Made by a program: the position numbers and the translations under genes
Shown here: positions 1-11,282 of the stretch, in pieces
How positions within the stretch are numbered: position 1 is the first letter of the stretch
How the letters are laid out: each line of letters opens with the position of its first letter
Assembly: GCA_000320605.2 (NCBI GenBank)
Contig: KB445796.1
Coordinates: forward strand, 1,080,255-1,144,254
Direction: 5' to 3'
Length of the DNA: 64,000 nucleotides
Source of the DNA: Gelatoporia subvermispora B
Lineage: Eukaryota > Basidiomycota > Agaricomycetes > Polyporales > Gelatoporiaceae
The notes under the pieces: generated by a model
Databases searched by the model: none
Seen by the model: only the letters and a program-made list of their open reading frames with translations
What the model was told of the DNA's origin: nothing

Positions 1-616
1 AAGAAATCCGAGGTTGCGGTGTTATGCGGGGCCTTCGGGGTCGGACGGAGAATACAACGGAATGCTGCGGAGAGTCTGCTGAGAGGTTCGCTACGGAGAC
101 AAATAAGCAGACCATTCATATATGATGAGGGTATGAGACATGAAACTTGGAGTTTAATGAGTGTGATTGAAGGCTGCCGCGTTACCAGCGCGACAGCCTG
201 GGGCAGAGAACACGACGGCCGACACATACTGTGTTCCATGCAAGGAATTCCGCGACGGAGATGCAGGACATATCCTTCCACGAGACAAGGGGTAAGACGG
301 AGAAAAAGCGGGCACTGGAGCCCAGATGCGGTTCACGAGATAAAGGTCGGAAAGATGCTTCTTCTGGATACATCCTGACTGCTTCAACCGAATAGGTCAA
401 TTGGTATCCGAACTAAACTGCAATACAACGATCATGTGAGGTATTAAGACGGCAAAGCGTCATGATATGATATCGAGTCATCAAGAAACATAAAAAGTGC
501 CATGAAACCGAGTACGAAAGCGCAAGAAAACACAGAAAATACACAACAGAAAGGGACGACGGCAACATACGTGTATATACAGGTCTACAGGTCGAAGTAT
601 GACGGGTCACGTGCGC
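1..616. other. Left-edge region with no recognised gene
   Basis: Both strands have short open frames here, but none shows a recognisable motif, a convincing start or consistent splice signals. The right part is the 3' flank of the UPF0643 gene, which reads leftwards and stops at 617. A distal exon of a gene outside the window cannot be excluded. Confidence 0.5.
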
Positions 617-1523
617 TCATGACGCGCGAAGAGCACGCAACGGTTCCGAGCCTTTGTCGTAAGGCAGGACTTGCACGCCACGCTGTCCGCGCATCTTGCA
701 CAGACGATACCGCTCGAGTTCGTAACGCTCGTACGAAGCGGCTGCGAGGCGCATCGCGTGAACGTGGTGCGGGCGCGAGTTGGCCGCGGCGGCGTGTGCG
801 CGCGACTGCCAGATGCACGTCGCGAGATTGAGGCCCGACTCGGGGTGCGGCGAGCCGTACCAGTACATAATGAGCTGCGGACATGACTGTCAGTGTACAG
901 ACAGATGTAGCTATGCTGAAGACTTACTCCGCCGTTCTGCACCGCTTCTTCGTGAGCCTTTTTGTCGGCTTCGTAGAGGGCTTTGTGGAGAAATTGAGTG
1001 AGCGAGGAATATAAGCTAGTATGAAACACGTAAACGTACGTCCAGTATCACTCCCTGCACGTCGCTTGCTGCGGAAGACAACGCAATACCATTCGCGTTC
1101 GTCGTCTAGCGACAGGGCAAGATCAAGCTCGGACCAGTTGAAAGCCTCAGCGTATGGTTCTGTCGCGTATTCGGACGTAATAGGCTGGAAACTGTGAAGC
1201 GCACGGTGTAGCGCGAGCGACGCATGATCTATCGAAGGCAGGCGTGAGGAAGTGGACAGAGGCTTGGAACGTGGGTCCTGGGGCGTCTGGGATTGTATGG
1301 GATGATTGTAGCCACGAGGAAGAGAAGATAGAAGCGGGGGAAGGTAGAGGATGGGAGTGGAAGTCGCGTCTTTGGAAAAGCTAGGGAGCTTGTGAGGATC
1401 GCGTTGAGACGAAGCGGAATCTGCTTCCTTGTGGGTTCTAGGAGAGCCAACCGCCAGCAAGTTCGGTGAGCGAGGCTCCATGGTTGGTGACTGGGTGTAC
1501 GTTGCGACAGCTACTTCAGCCAT
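617..1523 (-). CDS. UPF0643 family protein, function unknown
   Basis: Three exons on the minus strand (1040-1523, 928-980, 617-874) give 264 aa. Both introns are GT-AG (GTACGT and GTAAGT donors, 59 and 53 nt) and all phases fit. The product matches my recollection of the fungal UPF0643 family. A variable Pro/Ser-rich N-terminus of about 80 residues is followed by segments such as SLDDEREWYCVVFRSKR, LYEADKKAHEEAVQNGG and LATCIWQSRAHAAAANSRPH. The last is followed by a basic, Tyr-rich helix. No membrane segment or catalytic motif is visible and the biochemical role is unknown. It points away from the complex I gene across about 0.8 kb of shared upstream DNA. The family call is from memory, but the exon structure is well supported. 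Confidence 0.82.
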
Positions 1524-2313
1524 GATGTTCTAGAGTGGGGACTGAGAGCGGAGGAGGTAAGAAGAGAAGCGAGAAAAGCGAATATCCCACGACGGCGGAG
1601 AGCGGCCTGATGAAGGTTTGGACTTGTGTCTGGGGTGAGTCAGGACTTATGTACTGAGAACAGACTTCTACCGCGCTGTCCGACATGAGCCAGATTGTCA
1701 GGCCATAGCGCAACCAAGAGCTGCCGAATCGAGACGGCTCGTCAGGGTTTGATAGACCGGAGAACCCCCGTAAGGCGGAGAAGGGGACGTGAAGCAGACT
1801 CGAGCTCCGAGTAACAGAGCGTGTCGCCGGCATGGCGTGCGGTTGAGTAACGGTCGACGAGCGATTGCGCGATCGTCTGCGCCCGGTCGTAAAGAGGACC
1901 AATACACCGATGCGCAACATCCGCATAGCAAATTGAAGGCGCACAGATACTTGGAGATGGATGCCCGACGAGGGCGCAACGCGTATTCTTGGTGCTGTTT
2001 TCAAAGCTGGGGCAATTCGGAATTGCGAGCCCTGTCACAACCAAGCCAGGCGCGTCGAGCAAAAGGGCGCGAGACAGCGTCGAGACACACGAACAGCATC
2101 CCTGCATCGGCGCAGTGACTTGCCGGACATTGCGCTCCTCACCAGGGTTGCATTGGACGACTGAGCATTGGGAACGGCCAGGACAGTGTTGACAACGGAG
2201 AAGACACGTCGAGGAGTGTCCAGCGCTGGCAGGTCGCATGAGGCGCCCCGGTGCGGCGCGCGTGACCACCGCTCCTCGTCAATTCGTCCATCTGCGACTG
2301 GTTCACTTCATCC
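1524..2313. promoter_or_regulatory. Divergent intergenic region between UPF0643 and NuzM
   Basis: About 790 bp separate two divergent start codons, so this stretch should hold both promoters. Open frames up to 175 codons exist on both strands, but they are Arg/Ser/Pro-rich in the way GC-rich non-coding DNA often is, and none gives a family-like protein. A perfect 15-bp inverted repeat (GCAATTCGGAATTGC, 2012-2026) is the only distinct structure seen. Confidence 0.45.
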
Positions 2314-3022
2314 ATGGCCACACGCAAGGTCGCTGACCACACGCTCTATCATCTCAACCCAAAGGGCTTTTGGAGGAAATTCAGTACGTCTCCGACGTTG
2401 CACTCCGAATTCAAGCTGACAAGGCGCGCGCAGGGGATGCCGTAGTCGCGAACCCAGAGATTTCTAGTGGTCTGCCCATCCAAGGCCTCCACAGATACCC
2501 GCCACCAGGATCACGACCGGAGCGCTACTCGACGCCAGCGACCAAGGGTATGTGTCCGTGATGAACGTCCAACGCGCCGCACTGACCGCATATTACCTGC
2601 GCAGCGTCCGACCCGGCACAGAACCCGTACTGGAAGCGCGATGTCCGCCGTGCATACCCGCAACTCTCGGTCGTGACCCAGGCCGAGCTCTCTGGACTGC
2701 TCATCGAACACTCTCAGGCGCAAGCGTACGTCCACGTCGGCTGTCTAGGCACTCGCAAAGGCACTGACTTGACTCGTTCCGCAGAGTCGCTGCTCCTGCC
2801 GCGGAGGGCCAGGATGCCGCCAAGTCTGACGTCCCCGTGGAGGCCAAGGAGCCCGTCGACCTCACCCAGGCAATTGCGGAGATTGCGTCCTCCAAGAAGA
2901 TCTTCTCGGAGAGCAAGCTGCCGCCCGTGCTGCCCATTCCCTTCAAGCGCTGGGTCCCAGAGCGAGCGCCGGATGTACCGCACGATCCCCACGCGTACTT
3001 CCCCATGCTGATGTTCAAGTAG
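2314..3022 (+). CDS. Complex I 21.3 kDa-type accessory subunit (NuzM family)
   Basis: Four exons (2314-2383, 2434-2547, 2605-2725, 2785-3022) with GT-AG introns of 50-59 nt give 180 aa with all phases consistent. The conserved core contains TLYHLNPKGFWRKFR, VVANPEISSGLP, a Pro-rich loop and NPYWKRDVRRAYPQLSVVTQ. These are hallmarks I recall from the fungal NADH:ubiquinone oxidoreductase 21.3 kDa subunit (Neurospora nuo-21.3 / Yarrowia NUZM). This is a fungus-specific accessory subunit of mitochondrial complex I. No transmembrane segment is visible, as expected for a peripheral subunit. The C-terminus ends in a short aromatic/proline tail (HAYFPMLMFK). Assignment rests on recalled family consensus. 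Confidence 0.82.
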
Positions 3023-4294
3023 CGTACCTGCGTTGCCCATCAATAGATGTCTCTGCTTTCACATATGTGTTTGGGGTTCTGAGGGGAGAGCGAATAAAGT
3101 ACCTTTTTAGGTAACTTTCTTAATCCTATTCAACTTGTCACCTTCTATCCCAATGTGGGTTCACTTGACTCTCTCGTCGCCGCTCACTTGCACTCCGAAT
3201 CGCTGTGTAGCGCATATCCTCGTTGTGTATGCCATCTTTGCTCGTTGTCTATACCCTACCTTTATACACTGAGCCCCACGTCAACATTTAGAGCTTCGGC
3301 ACCGTCTATCGGCTCATCGACCTCGCTCCTCCTCTCCTTTGTCCGCCTATCCTCGGAGCCCTCTGGACCTCTTGGACATACATGCTTAGTCTACTTCTTG
3401 GACTCTCTCATTCATCGTCTGTTCCCTCTGCTACCTATCTCATTCAAAGCCGACTCATCTGGCCTATCATACTGCAATATATGTCGGCTGCCTTTCTTGT
3501 TTCGTACAAATGCCATCTACTTGCTCAAGGGACTCTGCGATCTATCGCTTGGTGGTCTCCCGTGAGAGCTAGATATACCTCTCATGCAGCCAGCAGCAGT
3601 GAGAGATGCGGAGATACACTTCAGGGGATTCTCAAATCCTGGTATGTGCAGTGCTTCTTCATCTTTACTTCCTCATCTACACCTTCCATACCCCTCTCTC
3701 ATTCTGATGGCTTTCCATGTCAGCACTTAATGGCACCTTCGTCTCGCTTCGTGTTTACTTGCGTTTCCGTGCGCTAACTTGCGTTTCCTTGTGCTAACTC
3801 TCGTTGACTCGTCTTTACTTGCCCCTACTTGCCCCACTGTCACTACGTTTGTTTTACCTTGTACTCGCCTTCCTCCGCCATGTTGCGTACACAATGTATT
3901 TTATACATACATAACAATAAACCAATTGTTCGAAGCACCTCCTTCGCCTCAGCTGCCCTCCCAACCTTCCTGAGCCGCGGTTCTAACGTTGACGTCTTGG
4001 CTGGTCCTGTCTCTGGTACGCAGAGTCCATTTTCTTCTGTGTGAGGCCACCCAAACGGAGTGCCATCTGAGAACATGTTTACCGTCGTGGATACTGGGGC
4101 GCCGGTATTAGCAGCTGGTCACGGCGCCTCCAAACAAGAAGGCACCGCGAAGTGTCCTTGACCTTGAAACCGCTCGACTTGTTACTCGTATCCGTGCACT
4201 CTACCCACCCTAACTCAAAACACCGACTCGTCTATTGGCTGGTATTCTGATTTGATATCACGAACATCAGATATCGCCTTGAGTCTTCTCTGCA
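3023..4294. other. Pyrimidine-rich intergenic region
   Basis: From about 3110 to 3900 the plus strand is strongly C/T-rich, with irregular short repeats such as CTTGCGTTTCCxTGxGCTAACT near 3760-3800. The long plus-strand open frames here (for example 3155-3565) are Leu/Ser/Pro-rich artefacts of this bias. No splice-consistent protein was found. The right end holds the 5' region of the CUS2 gene. Confidence 0.5.
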
Positions 4295-5893
4295 ATGTCT
4301 GGGTCAGTTTCAACTGTACCGGTGCAACAATCCGCGGCGCCCCCGACCGCGCTCGCAGGTGCATCCGCGGACGCACAGGCTGCGGCGTTCGCAGAAGACC
4401 CCCGTGTCCACTTTGACCGAAACGCAGGTACTTGGCGTTTCGAGGATGACGATGGAAGCGAAATGGAGTGGGATGCAGCAAAGGGAACATGGGTCCCTGT
4501 GGTTCGTCCCGCCTTTCTCGCTCCATTTTTCTGTATTTTACCACCTCCCAGATCGATGAGGACCTCCTCAAGAAGCAGCAGGCCGCGTACTCTGTCGCAG
4601 GGGTGGACGAGGAGGTGGGTGCCGCCAGTCCTGGATGCTGCTGTGCTCTCCGTCTCCCACATTCCGGCCGACTAACCTCGACCATGCTCTCTCTGCCGCC
4701 CGCCCGCTCTCGCGTACCTCCCGCTCACGCAATGCGCGCCACCCGCAGACTCCCGCCGCGCCCGTGCTGAAGCGCACGACCAAAAAGCGCAAGGAGCCCG
4801 AGGACTACACGGGGTTCACCGCGGGGCCCTCCGAGCCCGAGGCAAAGCGCGGTAAGAACGGGCCTTCGCCCGCCCCTGAACGCAAGTCGAAAAATACGGC
4901 AGTATACGTGACAGGGCTCCCATCGGATACGACGCCCGACGAGCTCGCCGCGCGCTTCTCGCGCTGCGGTTTGATCGAGGAGGACGACACGGGCGCGCCG
5001 AAGATCAAGATGTATGCGCGCGAGGACGGCACATTCAGCGGGGACGCCCTCATCGTGTACTTCAAGGAGGACTCGGTCGACCTCGCACTGAGCATCCTCG
5101 ACGACGATGAGCTGCGCCTCGGCGAGTCCGGGACGCGCATGCACGTGCAGCGCGCACAATTCGGTCATAAACATGAGGCGGGGCAGGGCGGTGGGGAGAT
5201 GAAGCCGCGGCGTACGATGGATGACAAGCGGAAAGCTACCAAGCGTATCGGGAAGATGCAAAGGTGACCGCTACCTGCCAGCTTCTATGCGTCGTATCAT
5301 TGATGCATGACAGTAGAAAACTTGGAGAATGGGACGACGAGGACGGCTTCGGCCCATCAATCACAGAGGAGGACAAAAGGCAACAGGAAGCGAGGAACAG
5401 CAGGGTGGTCGTACTTAAGCATATGTTCACGCTCAAGGAACTTGAAGAAGATCCCTCGTTACTTCTGGACCTCAAGGAGGATGTGCGAGAGGAATGTGAA
5501 ACATTAGGGGACGTGACAAATGTCGTGCTATATGATGTGCGTAACTTTCACGTATGATTGTCTTGCCTCACCAATGCTTATTTGAATTCGGGAACATAGC
5601 AAGAACCAGACGGCGTTATGACCGTCAAATTCCGTGACCCACTTAGCGCACAAGCCTGCATTATTGTGAGTTACTAGCCATTGCGTCCTTGCAACGACAC
5701 AGATGGCTGATGTTGTCAGAAAATGCACGGTAGATTCTTTGCCGGGCGCCAGATCCAGGCTTCCCTGTACACAGGCAAACAACGGTTCAAGCGGAGCGGG
5801 CAAGGGGAGGAGCTCGAGGGCGGCGGCGAGGAAAACGAAAAGAAGCGGCTGGACGACTTCGCTCACTGGCTCATGACCGAAGGAGACGACTGA
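4295..5893 (+). CDS. CUS2: CUS2/Tat-SF1-type U2 snRNP splicing factor
   Basis: Six exons (4295-4501, 4552-4614, 4749-5263, 5317-5536, 5600-5665, 5720-5893) give 414 aa in consistent phase. The N-terminus carries a tryptophan-containing segment (FDRNAGTWRFEDDDGSEMEWD). A first RRM follows (NTAVYVTGLPSDTTPDELAARF, with a short RNP1-like part), then a basic linker. A second RRM of the UHM type runs from SRVVVLKHMFTLKELEED to MHGRFFAGRQIQASLY, where GRFFAGR is the R-x-F type ligand-binding motif. In yeast, Cus2 binds U2 snRNA and Prp11/SF3 components and assists U2 folding before prespliceosome assembly. Length and domain order match fungal homologues. The gene is tail-to-tail with LSB6 (153 bp apart). 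One intron uses a GTGCGT donor and another GTTCGT, common in this window. Confidence 0.88.
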
Positions 5894-6046
5894 TCAGCCG
5901 TGGAGTCCGTCACAGACTAAGTAGTATATGCTACAATCTTCCCTTTGTAACGCTTGAAAATCCCAATCCGTCCGCTCGTAATAGTATACATCTCCTATCC
6001 CATATCGAAAGCAAAGCAAAGAGCAAGAGCAAGCGTCCGTGGCCCG

Positions 6047-9000
6047 TCACCAGCAGGAACACAACGGCTTCGCATCGACCGTTTCCAGGCGCTGCATCGC
6101 AGCCGCGAGTTCAATAAAGTCTTCTAGACCAGAAGCACGAGCAGAGAACTCACCTCTACAATGGCAGTCTTCTGCCGCGGCGACTCTATCTGCATCCAAT
6201 CTAGGCTGGGCCGCTCCTCGCGCAGCGCATGGTGGCTACCGCTGCCCCAACGCGTGTGCAGCGGGGGCGGCGACGTCTCGAGCTGCGACATCGACTTGGA
6301 CATCGAGATCATCTCGTCCTCCGTCATCGACGCCGCCATTGAGTCGTCCTCAGGAACCGGCGCGAGGAGGCCGCCCGCAGCCTCGCCGCTCGGTTGCCGG
6401 GACATCGACGGATCAGCCTCCGGCGGCGCATTCGCCGCGCCATCCGCACTTCCCGCGACATCTACGCGTGGCCGCACGGCCTCGCCGACGTCAACTTCTT
6501 CGTCCTCGTCAACCTCATCCTCGACGCCAAGGCGCTGTAGGCTCGCCTCGACCGCGTCAAGGCGCTCCATGTGCTCGAGGATCGTGACGCCCGTCGTCGC
6601 GGGGTGTATGCGCGGGTATTTGGCCGAGAACGACACCGGGCGCGCGACGCCGGAGAACTCGGTTGACACGCGGCGCATGGGTGGCGGGAAGTCCGACGAG
6701 CTATGGCTACGTGCCCGGCGATGCTGCGGCGAGGGGAGCGGCATGGTGTTTATCGACGCGCGCGGGGACGCCACCGCCGGGCGAGGAGACGCAGGCTCAG
6801 CGCCGTTGGGCGAGCTCGCATGCAGTTCCTCTGTGAGCTCCACCTCGTCATCCCAGACTAGCACTTTCTTCCGGCGCGTGAGCTCAAGCGGGCCTATGCG
6901 GGGTCAGCTATTAGTCTGCATGGGACTTGTAGGGCTCACCCTCATCCTGTGCGTCAATCACTGAAATAAGCATACGAGGCTGGAGACGTGGACTGATCAC
7001 TCACATGGTGCTTTAGCGACTGCACAATGTTCCATGCTTGCCCTTTGACAACTGCCAGTTGCCGCTGTTTCCGAGTGAGATGGGAACACGGAGCAATTCG
7101 AAAAACACGCACCCTGAACATCTTTGGATGAAAGTCCGGGTCCACAGCAAACAGCTTCCGCAGCTGATACGTCGTTTCTGTCCACCAAGCTTTCGACGTC
7201 AACAGGGGCAAAAAGTGATCGCGCGTTTTCTGGCTGAAGGGCCGACCGATGATCGTAACTGGGAGGTACAGCCAGCCATACGTGTACGAACGCCAGCCCT
7301 TCGGGTGCTCATGCGGGAACGACAGCGAGTTGTCAATGGCGGCGATGTGGATGTGGGGCTGGCGTGTGTATGGCAGATGCGGGTTAGAGTATCCTGGTTG
7401 CGCGTATGACGGCGGAGTCATCGAGCGCGCGAGCTGCGGGCTGTTGCTCGTAGAGCCCTCGGCCTTGCGTAGTTCGGTCATCATTGGCATTTCGAGCTTC
7501 GAGATGCGCGAGGGTGCAACGTCCACGGGCGCCTTTCCATGCTCAGACTCGCAGTATTTGATCATGTAGTTGTCGGCGCCGCGATCAGTGTTAAGCATGA
7601 GATAGTCTGCGCAGCATTAGCCCGCATCTGCTGTTATGTGCGAGGGTCAAGACGTACCGAGAATCACCAATCTGTCAAGTTGGGATGTCAGCAACTAGCA
7701 AACCGAGCGCAGGCAATAGGCTGTACTTCTCGAGCTCCTCGCGGAAGTTGTCTTGAAGTCCAGGGGTCCAGTAGAACGGCTCGCCTGTCCTGCCTTCCGT
7801 TACGTCGAAGAGCACACGCTCATCCTCCCGGTCGTCCTCATCAAACATCTCATCCTCGTCGCCAGTCTTTCCGCAAGCGACCTTGACCGTAGTCAGGAAC
7901 TTCTTTGTGAATCCGCCCGTTCGATGATTAGAGTCATCAAATGTGTCAGTGATGGAGCGTCCTGGCCAAGGGTGTTTACGGAGGAACTCGGACGCATCTG
8001 GGGAATAATGTAAGATACGTGCGAATGATCGTGCACAGGATCTCACCTGTGTATCCGTGCAAGAAGTATTGCATGCTGCCGATCTTCTCAGGGAGGGGTT
8101 TGCCCTTCTTGGCGGCATTTCTGTCGAGCCAGTCGTAGAAGAATGCCTGATGACATGCTCAGTCTATGGTGAAGTCATGCAAAGCACATCGTCACGCACG
8201 GGACTTGACAGTGACACGAGCTGGGTTCGAGGGACAATATACAATTGTAGTCGCTCATCCAGGAGTGAAGCAGCCGCTTCTGAGATGTAGCTATACACGA
8301 AGTGAGCATCGCTTAGCCAGACAGGTCACAGTAGGGCTCACCTAAGATTGGGTATGAGACAAGCACGACCAAAGGGTATAATCCATCTGAATTGCCGATG
8401 AAGCCATTTTGTCGTCTGTGACCGATTGTGTCAACCCTAACCCATGACCTCAGCTGCTAGCACGTACCTTTGGGTTCAGCCTCCCATACGGCTCTTCGTC
8501 CTTCGGCTTGAAGACCCTGAGGGACAGTGAGCATCCTGGTAGACTACACAAGGGGAGCCGTCTCACGCCACGGTCTGTACGCGCCCGTCCACCTTTGCCC
8601 GGGCAAAGTACGATCCGGATGACCCCTTGGTAATCATCTTCGGATGGATGCCATCCGCAATTGCGTCCCTGACCGCCTGCACATGCCTGTAGACAATATG
8701 TGGGATATGGACCGTCATGAAGCAGCATGGCAGACTCACGAGTCGAACTCGGCCTGTGTCATGGGCGGCTTGTGGTCCAGCGTCTTCACCTGACACGAGC
8801 ATCACACAAAAGTACGGACACGCAACGAAATGAAGACATACGAAGCCAGTTTCAACCAGAACTGGAGCGACATACGGCTCGAAGACGCTGTGCAAGATCT
8901 CCTTGCGCGAACCATCTTGGACCTTCTTCTTCCGCTTGACCTTCTGTGCGATCGACTCTGTCCACCTTTCGCCCACGCACATGAGCCCACATTACTCACT

Positions 9001-9207
9001 CAAACACCGCACGCGCAGCGCACCTCTTGAACGCACTGTCCAGCTTGCTCAGATCAATGTTCCCCGGCCTATGCGGTCGCCTAAGACCACGCCCCGCGCG
9101 CGGGGGGCGGGGGCTGCCTGCTGCTGCGGAACGACGCTCTCAGCGACATCCTCCTCTTCCTCGTCTATGCTCTGCGCGAGGGGCTGATATTCTGAGCGAT
9201 TGGGCAT
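6047..9207 (-). CDS. LSB6: Type II phosphatidylinositol 4-kinase, LSB6-like
   Basis: Fifteen exons on the minus strand: 9024-9207, 8842-8965, 8740-8789, 8567-8686, 8468-8516, 8342-8415, 8200-8290, 8047-8146, 7727-7997, 7658-7671, 7113-7606, 7005-7064, 6940-6946, 6154-6893, 6047-6091. Two exons are tiny (14 and 7 nt). Signatures include HPKMITKGSSGSYFARA (glycine-rich loop), VFKPKDEEPYGRLNPK (ATP-binding Lys), NTDRGADNYMIKYCE (catalytic D) and HPKGWRSYTYGWLYLP. The enzyme makes PI4P on Golgi/endosome/vacuole membranes. A C-terminal acidic/Ser-rich tail contains VWDDEVELTEELHAS and ends in a Cys-rich peptide. The chosen ATG (9205-9207, start MPNRSEYQ) lies in a frame one base off from exon 1's distal part (NIDLSKLDSAFKR). 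Exactly one base is missing near the G6/G5 runs at 9100-9112. The last intron (6092-6153) is the least certain. Confidence 0.87.
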
Positions 9208-9683
9208 GAAGAGCAAGGGCCTGGCCGCAGGGAGGCTGGCGCAGGTTGTTCGGCAAAGGCGAAGGCTGCGGGATCCAACGACACGGTGGCATGCCCGGCG
9301 TCTCCTCGCACGGAGGCGAAAGCATGTAAATTTCCTCTTTTGGACGTTACGTAGCTGTGCGGACGGCGCACACGTGTTTCTTATCCCCGACCTTGCAACA
9401 GTAAGGGCAGCGAGTAATAGTCAAATTGATGGACAGACTCAGGCCGGGCAGGCAATAGAAGTACGATCCGATTGTCCCTGTTACTGCGGTGAGACGATTA
9501 GTCTACAGGAAGGTATGCTATGCTTGGTATTGTACACGATGTACATGCTATTTACAAGGGAATGCGGGTGTCTGAGCGAGGTAGTGGCGCGCGAGGGGCG
9601 CAGAGCGCTGCATGCGTTGATAAATGGTGCAGGAGGTCAAATGCACATCGGAGTTAGCAGTCCCCAAACATCCTACCGCAGCT
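9208..9683. promoter_or_regulatory. LSB6 upstream region / SSU1 3' flank
   Basis: About 476 bp lie between the LSB6 start and the SSU1 stop, with both genes on the minus strand. Open frames on the plus strand are antisense noise. I see no tRNA, repeat or other structure. It presumably contains the SSU1 terminator and the LSB6 promoter. Confidence 0.4.
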
Positions 9684-11282
9684 CTATATGGGCACTCCAG
9701 CCTGGGCGAGCTTCTCGGTTTGTGACAGCTTCTCGGCCTGCATCATCGGTAGGATGAGCTGGTGTGAGTTGACGGTCGAAGGCGTCCTTGATCCACCATG
9801 TCTTGTGATGTCCAGGATGGTCTCCTCCTGCTCGCTTGGCGGGAAGTCAGGCACGTAAGGTGCCTTGAACATCGAGCCGTCGATGAACGAGGGGATACTA
9901 CGGGTGAAGACGACGAGCCACAGCAAGAATGTGACAGCTGTAGAGAGTCAGGTGTTAGCGTTCGGAATACAGAGGAAGATCAGAGGCTACACACAAGACC
10001 AGACGGCTCCGAAGGCACGGAAGAATGGACTCTCGAGGATCTTGCCCAATTCAACACACAGTAGCGAGTACACCCCGTTCGGGAAAATCAGGCCCCAGTA
10101 GGCCATGCCGAAGGGGAGCTTGTTGAGCCTGCGGACATGTGCAATCGAGCAGACGGCAATGATAATCCAGCAGATGCCCATCGACCAGAGCACGTACGCG
10201 CCGCTGAAGCACGTCGCGAAGATCATCTGGCCAGCCAGCGCGGATTGCGGGAAATCACTTTGGATGTGCAAGGGGAGAAGGAAGGAGAGCTCCTGCCCGT
10301 TGACGAGCAGGGAGTATCCGCCCTGACCTAGCGGTCCGAGCGTGATGAAAGCGGAGAGGATGAGCGAGGGGTCAGGTGGGCCGTGGATGATGAGGCGGAG
10401 GAGGTAAACGGTGATGATCATAATCGCCAGCGACAGTCCGATGAGGACCATCGTGAACGAAAAGGCCGTCGTGAGCAGCGCGAGCGTGTGCGAATGCTCA
10501 CGGAGCGCGTTGGCCATTAGGCCCCCTGACGACGACGCGACAATGAGTGAGACAACGGGCAGTAGCCACACCGCCGTCATCTTCGAAATCGAGTGGTCAT
10601 GCCGCACCATCCTGTCCGCGAAACAAAGTCAGACAATGCGACGGGCTGCTAAAAATAAACAGGCGCTCACATTGTGTACACCATGCCAAACGCAACAGCG
10701 TATGAGACGGCCGAGTCTAGCCACCAGAAGCCCCATAGGGTGTACAGGAACCCACGACCGCCGAAGTTCCAGTCTTGGTTCACTGCCTGTGGGCGCCACC
10801 TAAGTCATCGCGGCAGGAGTCGGAGGTCACATGGATGCTCACCAGACTGGCGTTAATTAGGGTTGCTGCACCCATTGGGAAGCAGCCGATGAAAAGGCTT
10901 TGCGCTGGATGCGACAGCATCAGCGGCCACACCTGTGCAGGAAGTGTCAGAAGGATGGCCCTGCAGGGCGAAGAAGATGTACGCACTTCTGGGAACAATA
11001 TATATCTGAGAATGGTGCAAGCACACACAAATACAAAGAGAGTGAGATTGAGAAGGAGGAAAACGATAGCCATGATCTTGAGTGCCAGACTGCTATTGTG
11101 ATAGGGGAAATTGTGTAGCAGAGCGGACACGACACCAGTCCCCATGATGACTGCGTGCCATGACCACGTAAAGTGCCTGTGACGAGCGCATCAGCCTCAG
11201 ATGAGTCGGAATGGCCACGAAAAACTTACCGAATGCGTTCTCTCCAAGGCTTCCATTCTGAGTACGGGAGGAGGAGGGGCAT
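9684..11282 (-). CDS. SSU1: Sulfite efflux pump SSU1-like (TDT/SLAC1 family)
   Basis: Six exons on the minus strand (11230-11282, 10987-11176, 10843-10932, 10671-10786, 9995-10611, 9684-9937) give 439 aa in consistent phase. The protein begins MPLLLPYSEWKPWRERIRHF. It contains about ten hydrophobic helices, with family-like segments FTWSWHAVIMGTGVVS, FPMGAATLINASL, GFWWLDSAVSYAVAFGM, LTTAFSFTMVLIGLSLA and LPFGMAYWGLIFPNGVY. These fit the tellurite-resistance/dicarboxylate transporter fold (SLAC1-like). In fungi, Ssu1 exports sulfite across the plasma membrane and is needed when sulfur amino acids are catabolised; a malate transporter is the alternative. The cytosolic C-tail is Glu/Gln-rich. 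The donor of intron 5 (GTGTGT at 9994) was chosen by phase. Confidence 0.86.

Noticed and set aside
1742..2269. 175-codon minus-strand open frame in the UPF0643/NuzM promoter region
   Set aside because: Arg/Ser/Pro-rich, no motif, and it overlaps the NuzM upstream region. GC-rich DNA gives such frames by chance.
3155..3777. Two overlapping plus-strand frames rich in Leu/Ser/Pro
   Set aside because: They follow from the C/T bias of the tract and have no start context or homology pattern.
4075..4160. DTGAP motif (MFTVVDTGAPVLAAG) resembling a retroviral-type aspartic protease
   Set aside because: The frame closes within about 30 codons and no retroelement genes surround it.
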